A stretch of 64,000 bases of DNA from Roseivivax jejudonensis (GCF_900172265.1 NZ_FWFK01000004.1:186001-250000); one strand, 5' to 3'; positions 1-8,461 are shown, counted from the first letter of the stretch. The notes: generated by a model from the letters alone, not told the origin. Made by a program: numbers and translations.

Positions 1-111
1 GCTGGCGAAGCTCGGGGTCGCGTAGCTCGCGCTGCGGGTCACGCTGTCGCGCGCACCACAGGCGGACAGCACGACCAGCGCCGCCGCCATCATCACGGGA
101 ATTGCCTTCAT
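1..111 (-). CDS. Small lipoprotein, C-terminus outside the window
   Basis: The first 37 codons of a gene that runs off the left edge. The N-terminus is a short positively charged start, a hydrophobic stretch and a lipobox (LSAC, Cys at about residue 18), so the product is predicted to be exported, lipidated and membrane anchored. The mature part visible here is Ser/Ala-rich and has no recognisable domain. Function unknown. The start is the only ATG that puts the signal peptide at the N-terminus. Confidence 0.6.
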   Translation of the reverse strand, partial: MKAIPVMMAAALVVLSACGARDSVTRSASYATPSFAS

Positions 112-287
112 TGCCTGTCCCTCGTCCGGGCCGGGTCGGCACGCTCTGCGGCGCGTCATCCGTCCCCGGCATCACTGCCATTACGGCACCATGACCCGAA
201 CGAAGGCAATTTTCAATTCACGCGCGCGTTTGGCGGGCGTTTTTGATGCGCCGCGTCGCAAAAATGCGCGGCGCGCGACCCGTCCGG
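112..287. other. Intergenic gap with one GC-rich hairpin
   Basis: No gene seen. An 8-bp inverted repeat (248-255 with 267-274) could fold downstream of the acylphosphatase gene, but no T-run follows it on the minus strand, so it is at best a weak terminator. The rest should contain the promoter of the lipoprotein gene at 1-111; no clear -35/-10 is visible. Confidence 0.3.
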
Positions 288-572
288 TCAGTCGCGGATC
301 TCGACATCCTTGCAGCCGCGCACGGCCTCGAGGTCGCCGGGCTGCGTCTCCACCTCGGCCACCTGCGCCGCGCGGGGGCCGGCGCGCATGTCCGCGACCA
401 CCGCCTCGAGGTCCAGCGCCTCGCCGGCCAGCGCGGCCTCCACGCTGCCGTCCCCGGCGTTGCGGACCCAGCCGCGCACGTGCCGGGCGGCCGCCGCCTC
501 GCGCACGAAATCGCGGTAGCCCACGCCCTGCACCTTGCCGTTCACCATCACCTGCATCGCCGTCTCTGCCAT
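288..572 (-). CDS. acyP: Acylphosphatase
   Basis: Hydrolyses carboxyl-phosphate bonds of acyl phosphates in the cytoplasm. The 94-residue protein has the family signature near residue 11 (GKVQGVGYRDF, with the phosphate-binding Arg) and the second signature with the catalytic Asn (WVRNAGDGSV). Length matches the family, usually about 90-100 aa. A longer open frame extends upstream, but the ATG at 572 gives the normal N-terminus. It is divergent from lepA, with a 214-bp gap in which no clear promoter can be picked by eye. Confidence 0.9.
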   Translation of the reverse strand: MAETAMQVMVNGKVQGVGYRDFVREAAAARHVRGWVRNAGDGSVEAALAGEALDLEAVVADMRAGPRAAQVAEVETQPGDLEAVRGCKDVEIRD

Positions 573-786
573 CGGATCGTCCTTTCGTGTCAAGCCGTGG
601 CGCCGGCCATCGCGGCGCCGCACCGTCCCAACCCGCGCACCGCGCCACCGTTCCCCGATCGCGCCCGGTCCGGCGCCTGGGGCCCCGCGACCACGCGCCC
701 CGCAGGACGCGCTTTAATCCCGCGTCCGAACCCTGTAGGCAGTCGCAAATCCCGCGCCCCCCGCGCCGCAACCCGGATTGCAGGAC

Positions 787-2589
787 ATGACCCCACTCTC
801 GCGCATCCGCAACTTCTCGATCGTCGCGCATATCGACCACGGCAAATCGACGCTGGCCGACCGGCTGATCCAGCTGACCGGCACCGTGTCCGAGCGCGAC
901 ATGCAGGACCAGCTGCTCGACTCGATGGACATCGAGCGCGAGCGCGGCATCACCATCAAGGCCAACACCGTCCGGATCGAGTACCCCGCCAAGGACGGCG
1001 AGACCTACGTGCTCAACCTCATCGACACGCCCGGCCACGTGGACTTCGCCTACGAGGTCGCGCGCTCCATGCAGGCGGTCGAGGGCTCGCTCCTGGTCGT
1101 CGACGCGACGCAGGGGGTCGAGGCGCAGACCCTCGCCAACGTCTACACCGCGATCGACGCCGACCACGAGATCGTGCCGGTCCTCAACAAGGTCGACCTG
1201 CCCGCCGCCGATCCCGACCGCGTGCGCGAACAGATCGAGGACGTGATCGGCATCGACGCCTCCGAGGCCTGCCTGATCTCCGCCAAGACCGGCATCGGCA
1301 TCCCCGACGTGCTCGAGGCCATCGTGCAGAAGCTTCCGCCCCCCGAGGGCGGCGATCCCGACGCGCCGCTCAAGGCGATGCTGGTCGACTCCAAGTACGA
1401 CCAGTATCTCGGCGTGATCTGTATCGTCCGGGTGATCGACGGCACGCTCAAGAAGGGCGACCGCATCCGCATGATCAAGACCGGCGGCACCTACGACGTC
1501 GACGACGTCGGCGTCTACCGTCCCGCGATGAAGGCGGTGCAGACCCTCGGCCCGGGCGAGATCGGCTACCTCAACGCCTCGATCAAGCAGGTGCGCGACA
1601 CCCGCGTCGGCGACACCATCACCCACGAGAAGCGCCCGTGCGAGACGCCCCTGCCCGGCTTCAAGCCGTCGGTGCCGGTGGTCTTCTGCGGCCTCTTCCC
1701 CGTGGACGCCAACGACTTCGAGGACATGCGCGACGCCATCGAGAAGCTCGCGCTCAACGACGCCTCCTTCACCTACGAGATGGAGACCTCGGCCGCGCTC
1801 GGCTTCGGCTTCCGCTGCGGCTTCCTCGGCCTTCTGCATCTCGAGGTGATCCGCGACCGGCTGGAGCGCGAGTACAACATCGAGCTCATCACCACCGCGC
1901 CCTCGGTGATCTACCACCTCTACACCAAGGACGGGGAGCGCAAGGACCTGCACAACCCCGCCGACATGCCCGACCAGACCCACGTCGCGCATATCGAGGA
2001 GCCGCGCATCAAGGCGACCATCATGGTCCCCGACGAGTATCTCGGCGACGTGCTCAAGCTCTGCCAGGAGCGGCGCGGCATCCAGCTCGACCTGACCTAT
2101 GTCGGCGGCCGCGCGATGGCGGTGTACGATCTCCCCCTCAACGAAGTGGTGTTCGACTTCTACGATCGCCTGAAATCGGTAACGAAAGGTTACGCGAGCT
2201 TCGATTACGAGATGATCGGCTACCGCGAGGACAACCTCGTGAAGATGCAGATCCTCGTCAACGACGAGCCCGTGGACGCGCTCGCCATGATGGTCCACCG
2301 CGACCGCGCCGAACAGCGCGGCCGCGCCATGTGCGAAAAGCTCAAGGAGCTGATCCCCCGCCACATGTTCAAGATCCCGATCCAGGCGGCGATCGGCGCC
2401 AAGGTCATCGCCCGCGAGACCCTGTCCGCGATGCGCAAGGACGTGACCGCCAAGTGCTACGGCGGCGACGCGACGCGGAAAAAGAAGCTTCTGGAAAAGC
2501 AGAAGGCCGGCAAGAAGAAGATGCGCCAGTTCGGGAAGGTGGAGATCCCGCAGGAGGCGTTCATCTCGGCGCTGAAGATGGACAGCTAA
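787..2589 (+). CDS. lepA: Elongation factor 4 (LepA)
   Basis: Ribosome-associated translational GTPase. The 600-aa length equals that of typical LepA. G-domain motifs are visible: G1 AHIDHGKST at about residues 16-24, G3 DTPGH at about 80, and G4 NKVD at about 134; the lysine-rich LepA C-terminal tail is present ([16 protein letters not shown]). A TTG at 778 is also in frame, but the ATG at 787 aligns with the usual N-terminus ([14 protein letters not shown]). High GC and regular codon use contrast sharply with the two genes that follow. Confidence 0.97.
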   Translation: MTPLSRIRNFSIVAHIDHGKSTLADRLIQLTGTVSERDMQDQLLDSMDIERERGITIKANTVRIEYPAKDGETYVLNLIDTPGHVDFAYEVARSMQAVEGSLLVVDATQGVEAQTLANVYTAIDADHEIVPVLNKVDLPAADPDRVREQIEDVIGIDASEACLISAKTGIGIPDVLEAIVQKLPPPEGGDPDAPLKAMLVDSKYDQYLGVICIVRVIDGTLKKGDRIRMIKTGGTYDVDDVGVYRPAMKAVQTLGPGEIGYLNASIKQVRDTRVGDTITHEKRPCETPLPGFKPSVPVVFCGLFPVDANDFEDMRDAIEKLALNDASFTYEMETSAALGFGFRCGFLGLLHLEVIRDRLEREYNIELITTAPSVIYHLYTKDGERKDLHNPADMPDQTHVAHIEEPRIKATIMVPDEYLGDVLKLCQERRGIQLDLTYVGGRAMAVYDLPLNEVVFDFYDRLKSVTKGYASFDYEMIGYREDNLVKMQILVNDEPVDALAMMVHRDRAEQRGRAMCEKLKELIPRHMFKIPIQAAIGAKVIARETLSAMRKDVTAKCYGGDATRKKKLLEKQKAGKKKMRQFGKVEIPQEAFISALKMDS

Positions 2590-2723
2590 CTCTCTACAGG
2601 CGAAACCAACGGCTGTCTGGCGGAAACTCAGCCCTATTAAGATAGGTTTTTTCTTGTACGCTGGTACGGTAGGCCTCAAGCTGATGGAGCGAAGAAAACT
2701 CCACTTAAGCGGCGCCTTTCCTA
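2590..2723. other. AT-richer junction between lepA and the inserted gene pair
   Basis: Base composition drops just after the lepA stop. There is no obvious terminator hairpin after lepA. Around 2653-2672 two GTACG pentamers lie 3 nt apart, possibly an operator. No attachment-site repeat or tRNA end is visible. The promoter for the downstream pair is expected here but cannot be pinned down. Confidence 0.3.
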
Positions 2724-3545
2724 ATGAAATTGTTCCTTTACCGTCTTTCCCTTACAGATCAGTACGCCGGGGGCTTATTTGAAGGTGTCTACGAACCCGA
2801 AATAAGCCGAGAGGAGTTCTTACGACGTAGGCTCAGCTCTTCTTTTGGCTTTGACTATAGAAAGGGAATACGCCTTCGCTACGAGTTCATCCAAGAGGAT
2901 AGAGGCATTATCGCCGCAGCCCTTTGCCGATGGATTCCAGAAACGGCTGAGAACGACCCTGCTGATCCCTTCGCCCAATCTGAGGGCGGCAGGTGGAAAC
3001 GCGCCGCAGTATTCTGCAACATTAGCGATGATCAGCAAGTTGTCGGTCTAGAAGATGTGAACGGTGTTGGAACACCCGATTCCATTCTTGGGGGATTGGT
3101 CGAGACGATAAACGCTTTTACTTTAGGTGAACCGTACCGGATTGACGCCGAAGCACTCCCGCGTTCAGGAAGCTTTCGGGAGGCTGTATCCGGATTCCCA
3201 GGACCGATCACTAGCATCAAATTTGATCTTGTAGTACCAAATCCGCCCGATGCGGAAAAGGAGACGCGCGAAGCTCTGAAGCGACTCAGAGAAGAAACTG
3301 GGATGGAGCGAAGGAAAGAAGAGCTTTCCAGCGAGCACGGTCTCAATGTTGATAGCGAGTATATCAACGGATTCGTCCAGTACTCTGAGGAGGGTGGCGG
3401 AAATATTGTTGCCAAGAGCGCGTCAGAAGAGGTTTACAATTCGAATAAGATGGTACGGTATGCTACAATATCGGACGAACTGCGGCCCACCGGCTCACCA
3501 ATAAAGAACCTTTTCAACGCCCTGATAGAGATACTGATGAAGTGA
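2724..3545 (+). CDS. RexA-like cytoplasmic protein of an AT-rich two-gene unit
   Basis: A 273-aa soluble protein with no signal peptide or membrane segment. From residue about 95 it runs through a beta-rich core (AAVFCNISDDQQVVGLEDV, then a TPDSILGGLVETINAF helix, then ITSIKFDLVVPNP), and it ends in a helical tail. This order, the length and the coupling to a four-helix membrane protein resemble lambda RexA (279 aa), compared from memory and not by alignment. In lambda, RexA senses phage complexes and activates the RexB channel. Base composition and codon use are clearly more AT-rich than in flanking genes, which suggests horizontal transfer. No strong Shine-Dalgarno is seen before the ATG. 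It could instead be an unrelated hypothetical protein. Confidence 0.55.
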   Translation: MKLFLYRLSLTDQYAGGLFEGVYEPEISREEFLRRRLSSSFGFDYRKGIRLRYEFIQEDRGIIAAALCRWIPETAENDPADPFAQSEGGRWKRAAVFCNISDDQQVVGLEDVNGVGTPDSILGGLVETINAFTLGEPYRIDAEALPRSGSFREAVSGFPGPITSIKFDLVVPNPPDAEKETREALKRLREETGMERRKEELSSEHGLNVDSEYINGFVQYSEEGGGNIVAKSASEEVYNSNKMVRYATISDELRPTGSPIKNLFNALIEILMK

Positions 3546-3985
3546 GAAAAGTTCCGCTAATATCTCTCATCGTACTGGCAGGCGTGTTTACATGCCTTTC
3601 CATTATCGAACCCAAACTTCTGGGATCAAATCGGTTCTTAGTGGAGTTCACCAACTACAACTTTATTAATATTCTGACAGTAATTGTGACAGTAAGCTTG
3701 GTGTCTATAACTCAAATTCACCTTGAATACTCCCGGATAGAACGCCGCTTCTCAACCAAAGTCTTTGGCCATGCACGCCGAACTCTTAACACAAGCGCAT
3801 TAATTTTGACGGTGGCACTTATGCTGGGATTCCTCATCTCATTTTTGCGCGCCCAATTCAGCTCAAACATTACTGCTGTATCATTCATTCATAGCTTTTG
3901 CCTCCTAGTGATTTTTGAGGTAGTCTTTGTAATGTATGATGTTATGAGGGCAGTTTATGCATTAGCGGAAGACGAACCGCATTGA
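3542..3985 (+). CDS. RexB-like four-helix membrane protein
   Basis: A 147-aa inner-membrane protein starting at a GTG that overlaps the upstream TGA by 4 nt, so the two are translationally coupled. Hydrophobic helices lie at about residues 5-22, 40-58, 85-106 and 112-135, with a basic cytoplasmic loop (SRIERRFSTKVFGHARR) between the second and third. Lambda RexB is 144 aa with four helices, a basic loop at the same place and, from memory, an SFIH tetrapeptide in the fourth helix; the same SFIH occurs here. If the relationship holds, the protein would act as a depolarising channel during phage infection. AT-rich like its partner. Confidence 0.55.
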   Translation: MRKVPLISLIVLAGVFTCLSIIEPKLLGSNRFLVEFTNYNFINILTVIVTVSLVSITQIHLEYSRIERRFSTKVFGHARRTLNTSALILTVALMLGFLISFLRAQFSSNITAVSFIHSFCLLVIFEVVFVMYDVMRAVYALAEDEPH

Positions 3986-4152
3986 ATCCGGGAGTTATCC
4001 GCGCAGCGCTTATTATACCAAGAAATCTCCGCTACAGCCTCCGGCTACCGTCATAGTGCGACCTCAGCAAAGCAATTCTGAGTCCGCAGGCGAGCGGAAC
4101 CCATCCCCCCTCGACCCTGTTCTCCCGCGACACCGCACAGCAGGAGAAGCCC

Positions 4153-4482
4153 ATGGCGAAGTCGCGTGACGAGATCTGGGACGAGTGGCAGGACCTCGTG
4201 AACATGGCCCCGAAGGAGCTGGAGGACTGGCTCGAGACCGAGGAGTCGAAAGAGGTCGGCGACAGCGAGGACGGAGAATCCACCGGCCACGCCTCGGGGC
4301 GGAAGATCGTGCAGATCCAGCGCACCGACAAGGCCGACCTCTCGGACGACCAGTGGGACCACATGGCCAAGGTCGTGGCCTACATCAAGCGTCACACCGC
4401 GCAGGGCGGCCCGGACGACGACCCCGCGCATTCCGACTGGCGCTATTCGCTGATGAACTGGGGCCACGACCCCTGCAAGTGA
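4153..4482 (+). CDS. DUF3140 family protein
   Basis: A 109-aa acidic cytoplasmic protein with an AGGAG Shine-Dalgarno 7 nt before its ATG. The order MAKSRDEIWDEWQDLVN... GHASGRKIVQI... WRYSLMNWGHDP matches the DUF3140 family, whose function is unknown; some members are annotated as possible DNA-binding proteins. GC content returns to the chromosomal norm here, so it marks the right edge of the AT-rich insert. The 167 bp before it hold no gene that I can see. Confidence 0.75.
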   Translation: MAKSRDEIWDEWQDLVNMAPKELEDWLETEESKEVGDSEDGESTGHASGRKIVQIQRTDKADLSDDQWDHMAKVVAYIKRHTAQGGPDDDPAHSDWRYSLMNWGHDPCK

Positions 4483-4525
4483 GCCGCCGGCGCGCCGTGT
4501 CGCGGGCGCACCGGCCTCCGGTGTC

Positions 4526-4831
4526 TCAGGGCTCGTCGTCGGTGACGATCACCAGGTCGAGGTCGTCGGTGTTCGTGCCCTGGCAGCAATAGGCCTCGCA
4601 GGTCTGGCAGTCCTTGCAGTAGCGCGTACAGGTGAGCGCCGTGCCTTGCGGGCTGACGATGGTCGAGGTCGCGTTGCTCTGGTTCATCCGGTTCAGCAGC
4701 ACCGCCAGCGCATTGACGGCCTGGGACAGCTCCTGCGTCTGGACGGGATTGGCGGTCTGGCCTTCGTTCTGGGCCATCCCACCTGTCGGCAGAACGGCAC
4801 AGCACACGAGGGCGAGCAGAATGCGTCGCAT
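4526..4831 (-). CDS. Small exported cysteine-rich protein
   Basis: A 101-aa protein with a Sec signal peptide (about residues 1-20, ending GGMAQ). The mature part has a hydrophilic Asn/Gln-rich region and then six closely spaced cysteines in a CTRYCKDCQTCEAYCC pattern, followed by an acidic tail. The cluster suggests disulphides or metal binding in the periplasm; no family recognised. The start is chosen because AAGGAG precedes the ATG at 4831; an in-frame start 54 nt upstream lacks this. Confidence 0.6.
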   Translation of the reverse strand: MRRILLALVCCAVLPTGGMAQNEGQTANPVQTQELSQAVNALAVLLNRMNQSNATSTIVSPQGTALTCTRYCKDCQTCEAYCCQGTNTDDLDLVIVTDDEP

Positions 4832-4969
4832 CGGCAATCTCCTTGGGAATATCAATGGGCTAATATCCAAGGAGCTTACGCCCACGCGGACGATTCGACA
4901 ACCTAAAGTAGAGTCACCCCGCGATATTCACCGCATGACGAAAGTTCCACCGCCGGCGCGCCCTGCGCG

Positions 4970-5326
4970 TCAGGCCAGCGCCTTCTCGCGCCCCGCGGCA
5001 TAGACCGCCACGGCCACGATCGCGTAGACGCCGTTCACCACGAACACCATCGTCCACGGCGCCCCGGCGCCCCAGATCAGCTTGGCCGACACCGACGCCA
5101 GCAGGTTCAGCACGACGAAGCCCGTGGCGCCCGCCGCCACCGGCGCCATCCGCGCGAAGATCGGCACCAGCGCGAGCGCGAAGACGATCGACCAGAACTC
5201 CCGCCCCGGGCTCAGGATCAGCGGCCAGAGCGGCGCCCCGAACAGCACGGAGACCGCGATCGAGTTGGCGATGCAGCCGGCGATGCCGGCCAGCGCGGCA
5301 AGGAGGAGGAGGCGCGGGGTGAACAT
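4970..5326 (-). CDS. Small integral membrane protein
   Basis: A 118-aa protein with about four hydrophobic helices (residues about 4-28, 44-60, 64-86 and 92-112) and short loops, ending in a basic tail. No family recognised. It stands alone between two other minus-strand genes with gaps of more than 60 bp, so an operon is not evident. Confidence 0.6.
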   Translation of the reverse strand: MFTPRLLLLAALAGIAGCIANSIAVSVLFGAPLWPLILSPGREFWSIVFALALVPIFARMAPVAAGATGFVVLNLLASVSAKLIWGAGAPWTMVFVVNGVYAIVAVAVYAAGREKALA

Positions 5327-5395
5327 GTCTGAGGGGCCTTTCGTTGTCTGTCGTCCGATCCTAGCGCGGCCCGCGCCCGGACCAAGCCGGTCCGC

Positions 5396-5650
5396 TCAAT
5401 CCTCGTAGCCGGCGTTGCGGCGCAGCGTCTCCCACGCCTTGAGCGCCTCGTGCTGGCGCCGCTGCATGTCGCGCAGCGTCCACGCCTCCACGTCCGCGTA
5501 AAGATCCGCGTGCCAGATCGGCACCAGCGCCGCGACCCGTCGGCCGTGATGCGTGACGTAGATCTGCCCGCCCTCGCGGACGAAGCCCACCTTCTCCGCC
5601 AGCCGGTCGCGCAGGATCGAGATGCTGACCTCCTCGAAGTCCGGCGTCAT
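5396..5650 (-). CDS. Phd/YefM-type antitoxin without a visible toxin
   Basis: An 84-aa protein beginning TPDFEEVSISILRDRL, followed by IYVTHHGRRVAALVPI, the usual N-terminal DNA-binding arrangement of type II Phd/YefM antitoxins (prevent-host-death family). A strong AGGAGG stands before the ATG at 5650. Such genes normally overlap a PIN, Doc or RelE-type toxin, but none lies on either side: the next gene downstream is a membrane protein 69 bp away. It may be an orphan regulator or the remains of a toxin-antitoxin pair. Confidence 0.7.
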   Translation of the reverse strand: MTPDFEEVSISILRDRLAEKVGFVREGGQIYVTHHGRRVAALVPIWHADLYADVEAWTLRDMQRRQHEALKAWETLRRNAGYED

Positions 5651-5935
5651 GGAGCCTCCTTTCGCTCGGCCCCTGCATCCTGCCCTCTCCGCCTTTCGGA
5701 TCCGCGACCGCACCGCGCGGTCCGTCTCTGCGGTGCGCCTCCCGGGCCCGTGCCGCGCGACGCCGTCCGCCCGTCGGACGCTTCGGCCGGCGCGACCGAG
5801 TCCCGGGGGCACATTCCGGCCCCAGGACGACCGCCCGATCGGGGCGCGCGGGGCCGCTCCGCCGGCCATTTCGTACGATTTTCCCGGATTTTGCGCGGGA
5901 TGGCGTACAAACCGCCCCCCGATTTCGGACGAACC
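5651..5935. repeat. Gene-free stretch with a TCGTACGA-type element
   Basis: No gene seen in 285 bp. Positions 5869-5884 read TTTCGTACGATTTTCC and are identical to 38101-38116. Nearby, CGTACAAA followed by TTTCGGAC (about 5903-5930) also has a counterpart at about 38051-38080, in a different order. The core TCGTACGA is palindromic. The function of this shared module is unknown. Confidence 0.5.
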
Positions 5936-6397
5936 TTACGACCTTTTGCGCGCCAGCGCGTCCAGGAGCCCGTCCGCCGCGCGCTCCACCAGCGCCAGCG
6001 CCCCGTCGAAATCCCTTGTATGATAAGGGTCTGGCACGTGATCCGCGTCCTCGTCCACGTAATCCGTGAACATCCCCAGCTCCGCCCGCGCCCCCGCCGG
6101 CGCCATCGCCGCGAGGTCCGACAGGTTCTGCCGATCCATCGCCAGGATCATGTCGAAGTCATTGAAATCGCTCACCGAAACCTGGCGCGCGCGCAGCCCC
6201 GACAGGTCGTATCCCCGCGCCTGTCCGGCCGCCTGCATCGGCCCGTAGGGCGGCTCGCCCAGGTGCCAGTCGCCGGTGCCCGCGCTGTCGAGCTCCAGCC
6301 GCAGCCCCCGCGCCGCCGCCTTCGCCGCCACCACCGCCTCCGCCGACGGAGACCGGCAGATGTTGCCGAGGCAGACAAATAGAATACGCTGTGTCAT
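5936..6397 (-). CDS. Low-molecular-weight protein tyrosine phosphatase
   Basis: A 153-aa cytoplasmic phosphatase with the P-loop CLGNICRSPSAE at about residues 9-20 (nucleophile Cys and phosphate-binding Arg) and the general-acid loop VPDPYHTRD near residue 125. Length fits LMW-PTP. The start at 6397 (MTQRILFVCL) is preferred over an ATG 9 nt upstream because the family begins just before the first strand. It is divergent from the sirtuin gene with only 39 bp between start codons, so the two must share a very compact promoter region. Confidence 0.93.
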   Translation of the reverse strand: MTQRILFVCLGNICRSPSAEAVVAAKAAARGLRLELDSAGTGDWHLGEPPYGPMQAAGQARGYDLSGLRARQVSVSDFNDFDMILAMDRQNLSDLAAMAPAGARAELGMFTDYVDEDADHVPDPYHTRDFDGALALVERAADGLLDALARKRS

Positions 6398-6436
6398 ACC
6401 AACCACATAGCCTCCAACTCAGCCCCGGGGAAGCCC

Positions 6437-7129
6437 ATGCGCGACGGCAAGATCGTGATCCTCACCGGCGCCGGAATCTCGGCCGAGAGCGGCCTCGCCA
6501 CCTTTCGCGACGCCGGTGGCCTGTGGGAGCATGTCCGCCTCGAGGACGTCGCCACGCCGGAGGCCTTCGCCCGGAATCCCGACACCGTCCACGCCTTCTA
6601 CAACATGCGCCGCGCGCAGGCCGCCGCCGCCGCTCCCAATGCCGCCCACGCGGCGCTCGCCCGCCTGCAGGCCGCGCACCCCGACACCGTCATCGTGACC
6701 CAGAACGTCGACGCCCTGCACGAGCGCGCGGGCGCCACGGTGATCCACATGCACGGGGCGCTCGCCGGCGCTCTCTGCGCGGCGTGCGACCACCGCTGGG
6801 CGGCACCGCCCGAGATGGACACGACCACGGCCTGCCCCGCCTGCCAGCACCCTGCCGCGCGGCCCGATGTGGTCTGGTTCGGCGAGATGCCCTATCACAT
6901 GGAGACCATCGCCGGTCACCTCGAAACCGCCGACCTCTTCGTCGCGATCGGCACGTCCGGACAGGTCTACCCGGCCGCCGGCTTCGTGGCCGAAGCGCGC
7001 CGCGCCGGCGCGCGCACCCTCGAGCTCAACCTCGCCGCGTCCGACGTCTCCGCCGCATTCGACGCGCACGAGGTCGGTCCGGCGAGCACGATCGTCCCGG
7101 CCTGGGTTCATGACATGCTCGCCGGCTGA
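6437..7129 (+). CDS. cobB: NAD-dependent protein deacylase (class III sirtuin)
   Basis: Removes acyl groups from lysines using NAD. The 230-aa protein shows GAGISAESGLATFRDAGGLW at about residues 11-30, TQNVDALHERAG with catalytic His at HMHG, and a zinc site of two Cys pairs (CAAC and CPAC). Tyr55 and Arg58 in FYNMRRAQ correspond to the Tyr-x-x-Arg pair that lets SIRT5-type enzymes bind succinyl- or malonyl-lysine, so desuccinylase activity is likely in addition to deacetylation. The gene converges on the copper chaperone gene 5 bp away. Confidence 0.95.
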   Translation: MRDGKIVILTGAGISAESGLATFRDAGGLWEHVRLEDVATPEAFARNPDTVHAFYNMRRAQAAAAAPNAAHAALARLQAAHPDTVIVTQNVDALHERAGATVIHMHGALAGALCAACDHRWAAPPEMDTTTACPACQHPAARPDVVWFGEMPYHMETIAGHLETADLFVAIGTSGQVYPAAGFVAEARRAGARTLELNLAASDVSAAFDAHEVGPASTIVPAWVHDMLAG

Positions 7130-7134
7130 CGCCA

Positions 7135-7662
7135 TCAGCCGCCGTGTCCCGCGTCGTGGTCACCGCCGTGGGCCGAGTCGTGGCCCGTGCCGTGCCCCGC
7201 CTCGTGGGCGCCGCCGTGGGCCGCCTCGTCCGGCTGCCGCGCGTTGTCGACCGGGATCTCCAGCGCGACCTCTCCGGCCCGTTCGAAAGTCAGTGTCACC
7301 GGGATGCTGTCGCCCTGCTCCCAGCCTGCGGTCAGGCCCATGAACATGACGTGGTCGCCGCCACGCCGCAGCGTATGTCGGCTCCCCGCCGGAACGGTGA
7401 GGCCGCCCTCGACAGGACGCATCTGCATCAGGCCGCCCTCGCCCTCGATATGGGTGTGCAATTCGACCATGTCGGCCGCATCCGAGGCGGCACCGACGAG
7501 CGTGTCGTCCGCGTCGCCGGTGTTCTCGATCACGAAGAACGCGGCGCCGGTCCGCGCGGCGGGCGAGGCGCTCCGCGCATAGGCGTCCGTCACGGTGATG
7601 TCGGCCGCGGCGGCACCGGCGGCGAGGGCCAGCGCGGTGCCGGCCATGAGGATCAGTTTCAT
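7135..7662 (-). CDS. Periplasmic copper chaperone PCu(A)C
   Basis: A 175-aa exported protein: signal peptide ending at AAAADI, then the DUF461 fold. The copper ligands appear as ELHTH, MQM and DHVMFMGL, matching the family pattern of two His and two Met. A His/Gly-rich tail of about 30 residues ending GGDHDAGHGG may add a second metal site. PCu(A)C delivers Cu(I) to the CuA site of cytochrome c oxidase. The upstream exported protein (7704-8045) is probably in the same transcript and may work with it. Confidence 0.9.
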   Translation of the reverse strand: MKLILMAGTALALAAGAAAADITVTDAYARSASPAARTGAAFFVIENTGDADDTLVGAASDAADMVELHTHIEGEGGLMQMRPVEGGLTVPAGSRHTLRRGGDHVMFMGLTAGWEQGDSIPVTLTFERAGEVALEIPVDNARQPDEAAHGGAHEAGHGTGHDSAHGGDHDAGHGG

Positions 7663-7703
7663 GTGGGGTCTCTTTCGTCGCAGAATGTCGTGAACCGGAG
7701 GGA

Positions 7704-8045
7704 TCAGGACAGCGACGGCGGCCCACGGGCACGGCAGGGGGGCAATTCGGCCGATCGGAGCGACACGCCGCGTTCGGCCCGATGGACCGAGCGGATGACC
7801 GGGCCCGGCGCGACCTGCGCCCGTGCCTCGGCGGCAAGGTCGAGCAGCGCGCCGAGCGCCTCCGGACAGAGCTGGCTGCGCCGCACCGGGTCGCCGTTTT
7901 CGTCGAGCGTGACGGTCACCACCGCCAATCCGCGGCACAGTACGACCTCTCCGGCCGGCGCCGGCAAGCCGCGCGCGATCGCCGCCTCGACGCTCGTGAA
8001 CGCCAGGACGCAGATCAGGACCAGGGGGGTGACGGCACGCCTCAT
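7704..8045 (-). CDS. Exported protein next to the copper chaperone
   Basis: A 113-aa protein with a signal peptide (residues about 1-23) and three cysteines in the mature part (VVLCRGLA, SQLCPEAL, LPPCRARG). No catalytic motif is visible. Small Cys-containing exported proteins of the DUF2946 kind often sit beside copper genes, and this one lies 41 bp upstream of PCu(A)C in the same direction, so a metal-related role is plausible but not shown. Confidence 0.55.
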   Translation of the reverse strand: MRRAVTPLVLICVLAFTSVEAAIARGLPAPAGEVVLCRGLAVVTVTLDENGDPVRRSQLCPEALGALLDLAAEARAQVAPGPVIRSVHRAERGVSLRSAELPPCRARGPPSLS

Positions 8046-8108
8046 GCGCCCTTCAATCGCAGGGCGCGGTTAAGACGGCAATGCGTCAGAGTGCGCCCGC
8101 AACGCAAA

Positions 8109-8139
8109 GGCCCCGCCACGGACATGCCGCGACGGGGCC
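8109..8139 (-). terminator. Hairpin behind rpmB
   Basis: A 7-bp GC stem (8109-8115 with 8133-8139) followed on the minus strand by CTTTG, a very short T-run. It lies 23 nt past the bL28 stop and is the likely end of that transcript. Confidence 0.5.
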
Positions 8140-8161
8140 CTGACATCACGTTCGGGTCGGC

Positions 8162-8461
8162 TCAGGCGTCGGCGGTGGCCGCGCTCTGCGCCTTGGCGAT
8201 ATCCTGCTTGATCCTGAGCGCCTTCGCCGACAGCTCGCTGTCCTTCGCCTTGGCGAGGAACTTGTCGAGACCGCCGCGGTGATCGACAGAGCGCAGCGCC
8301 GACGCCGAGATGCGCAGCTTCACGCCGCGGCCCAGCGTTTCGGACTGCAGCGTCACGTCGTTCAGGTTCGGCAGGAAGCGGCGCTTCGTCTTGTTGTTGG
8401 CGTGGCTGACGTTGTTGCCAACCATCGGCCCTTTTCCGGTCAGTTCGCAGACACGCGACAT
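8162..8461 (-). CDS. rpmB: 50S ribosomal protein bL28
   Basis: A 99-aa basic protein of the large ribosomal subunit. The N-terminus [20 protein letters not shown] is the bL28 signature, followed by [11 protein letters not shown] and the strand VTLQSETLG. It is monocistronic, with a hairpin after the stop. The C-terminal extension rich in Lys and Ala is usual for alphaproteobacteria. Confidence 0.98.
   Translation of the reverse strand: MSRVCELTGKGPMVGNNVSHANNKTKRRFLPNLNDVTLQSETLGRGVKLRISASALRSVDHRGGLDKFLAKAKDSELSAKALRIKQDIAKAQSAATADA

Noticed and set aside
248-274. An intrinsic terminator after the acylphosphatase gene
   Set aside because: The stem is good but on the minus strand it is followed by A-rich, not T-rich, sequence.
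181-2679. An 832-codon open frame on the minus strand opposite lepA
   Set aside because: It runs antisense to a gene with all LepA motifs; the product is His/Val/Asp-rich without any domain. Long antisense frames are normal at this GC content.
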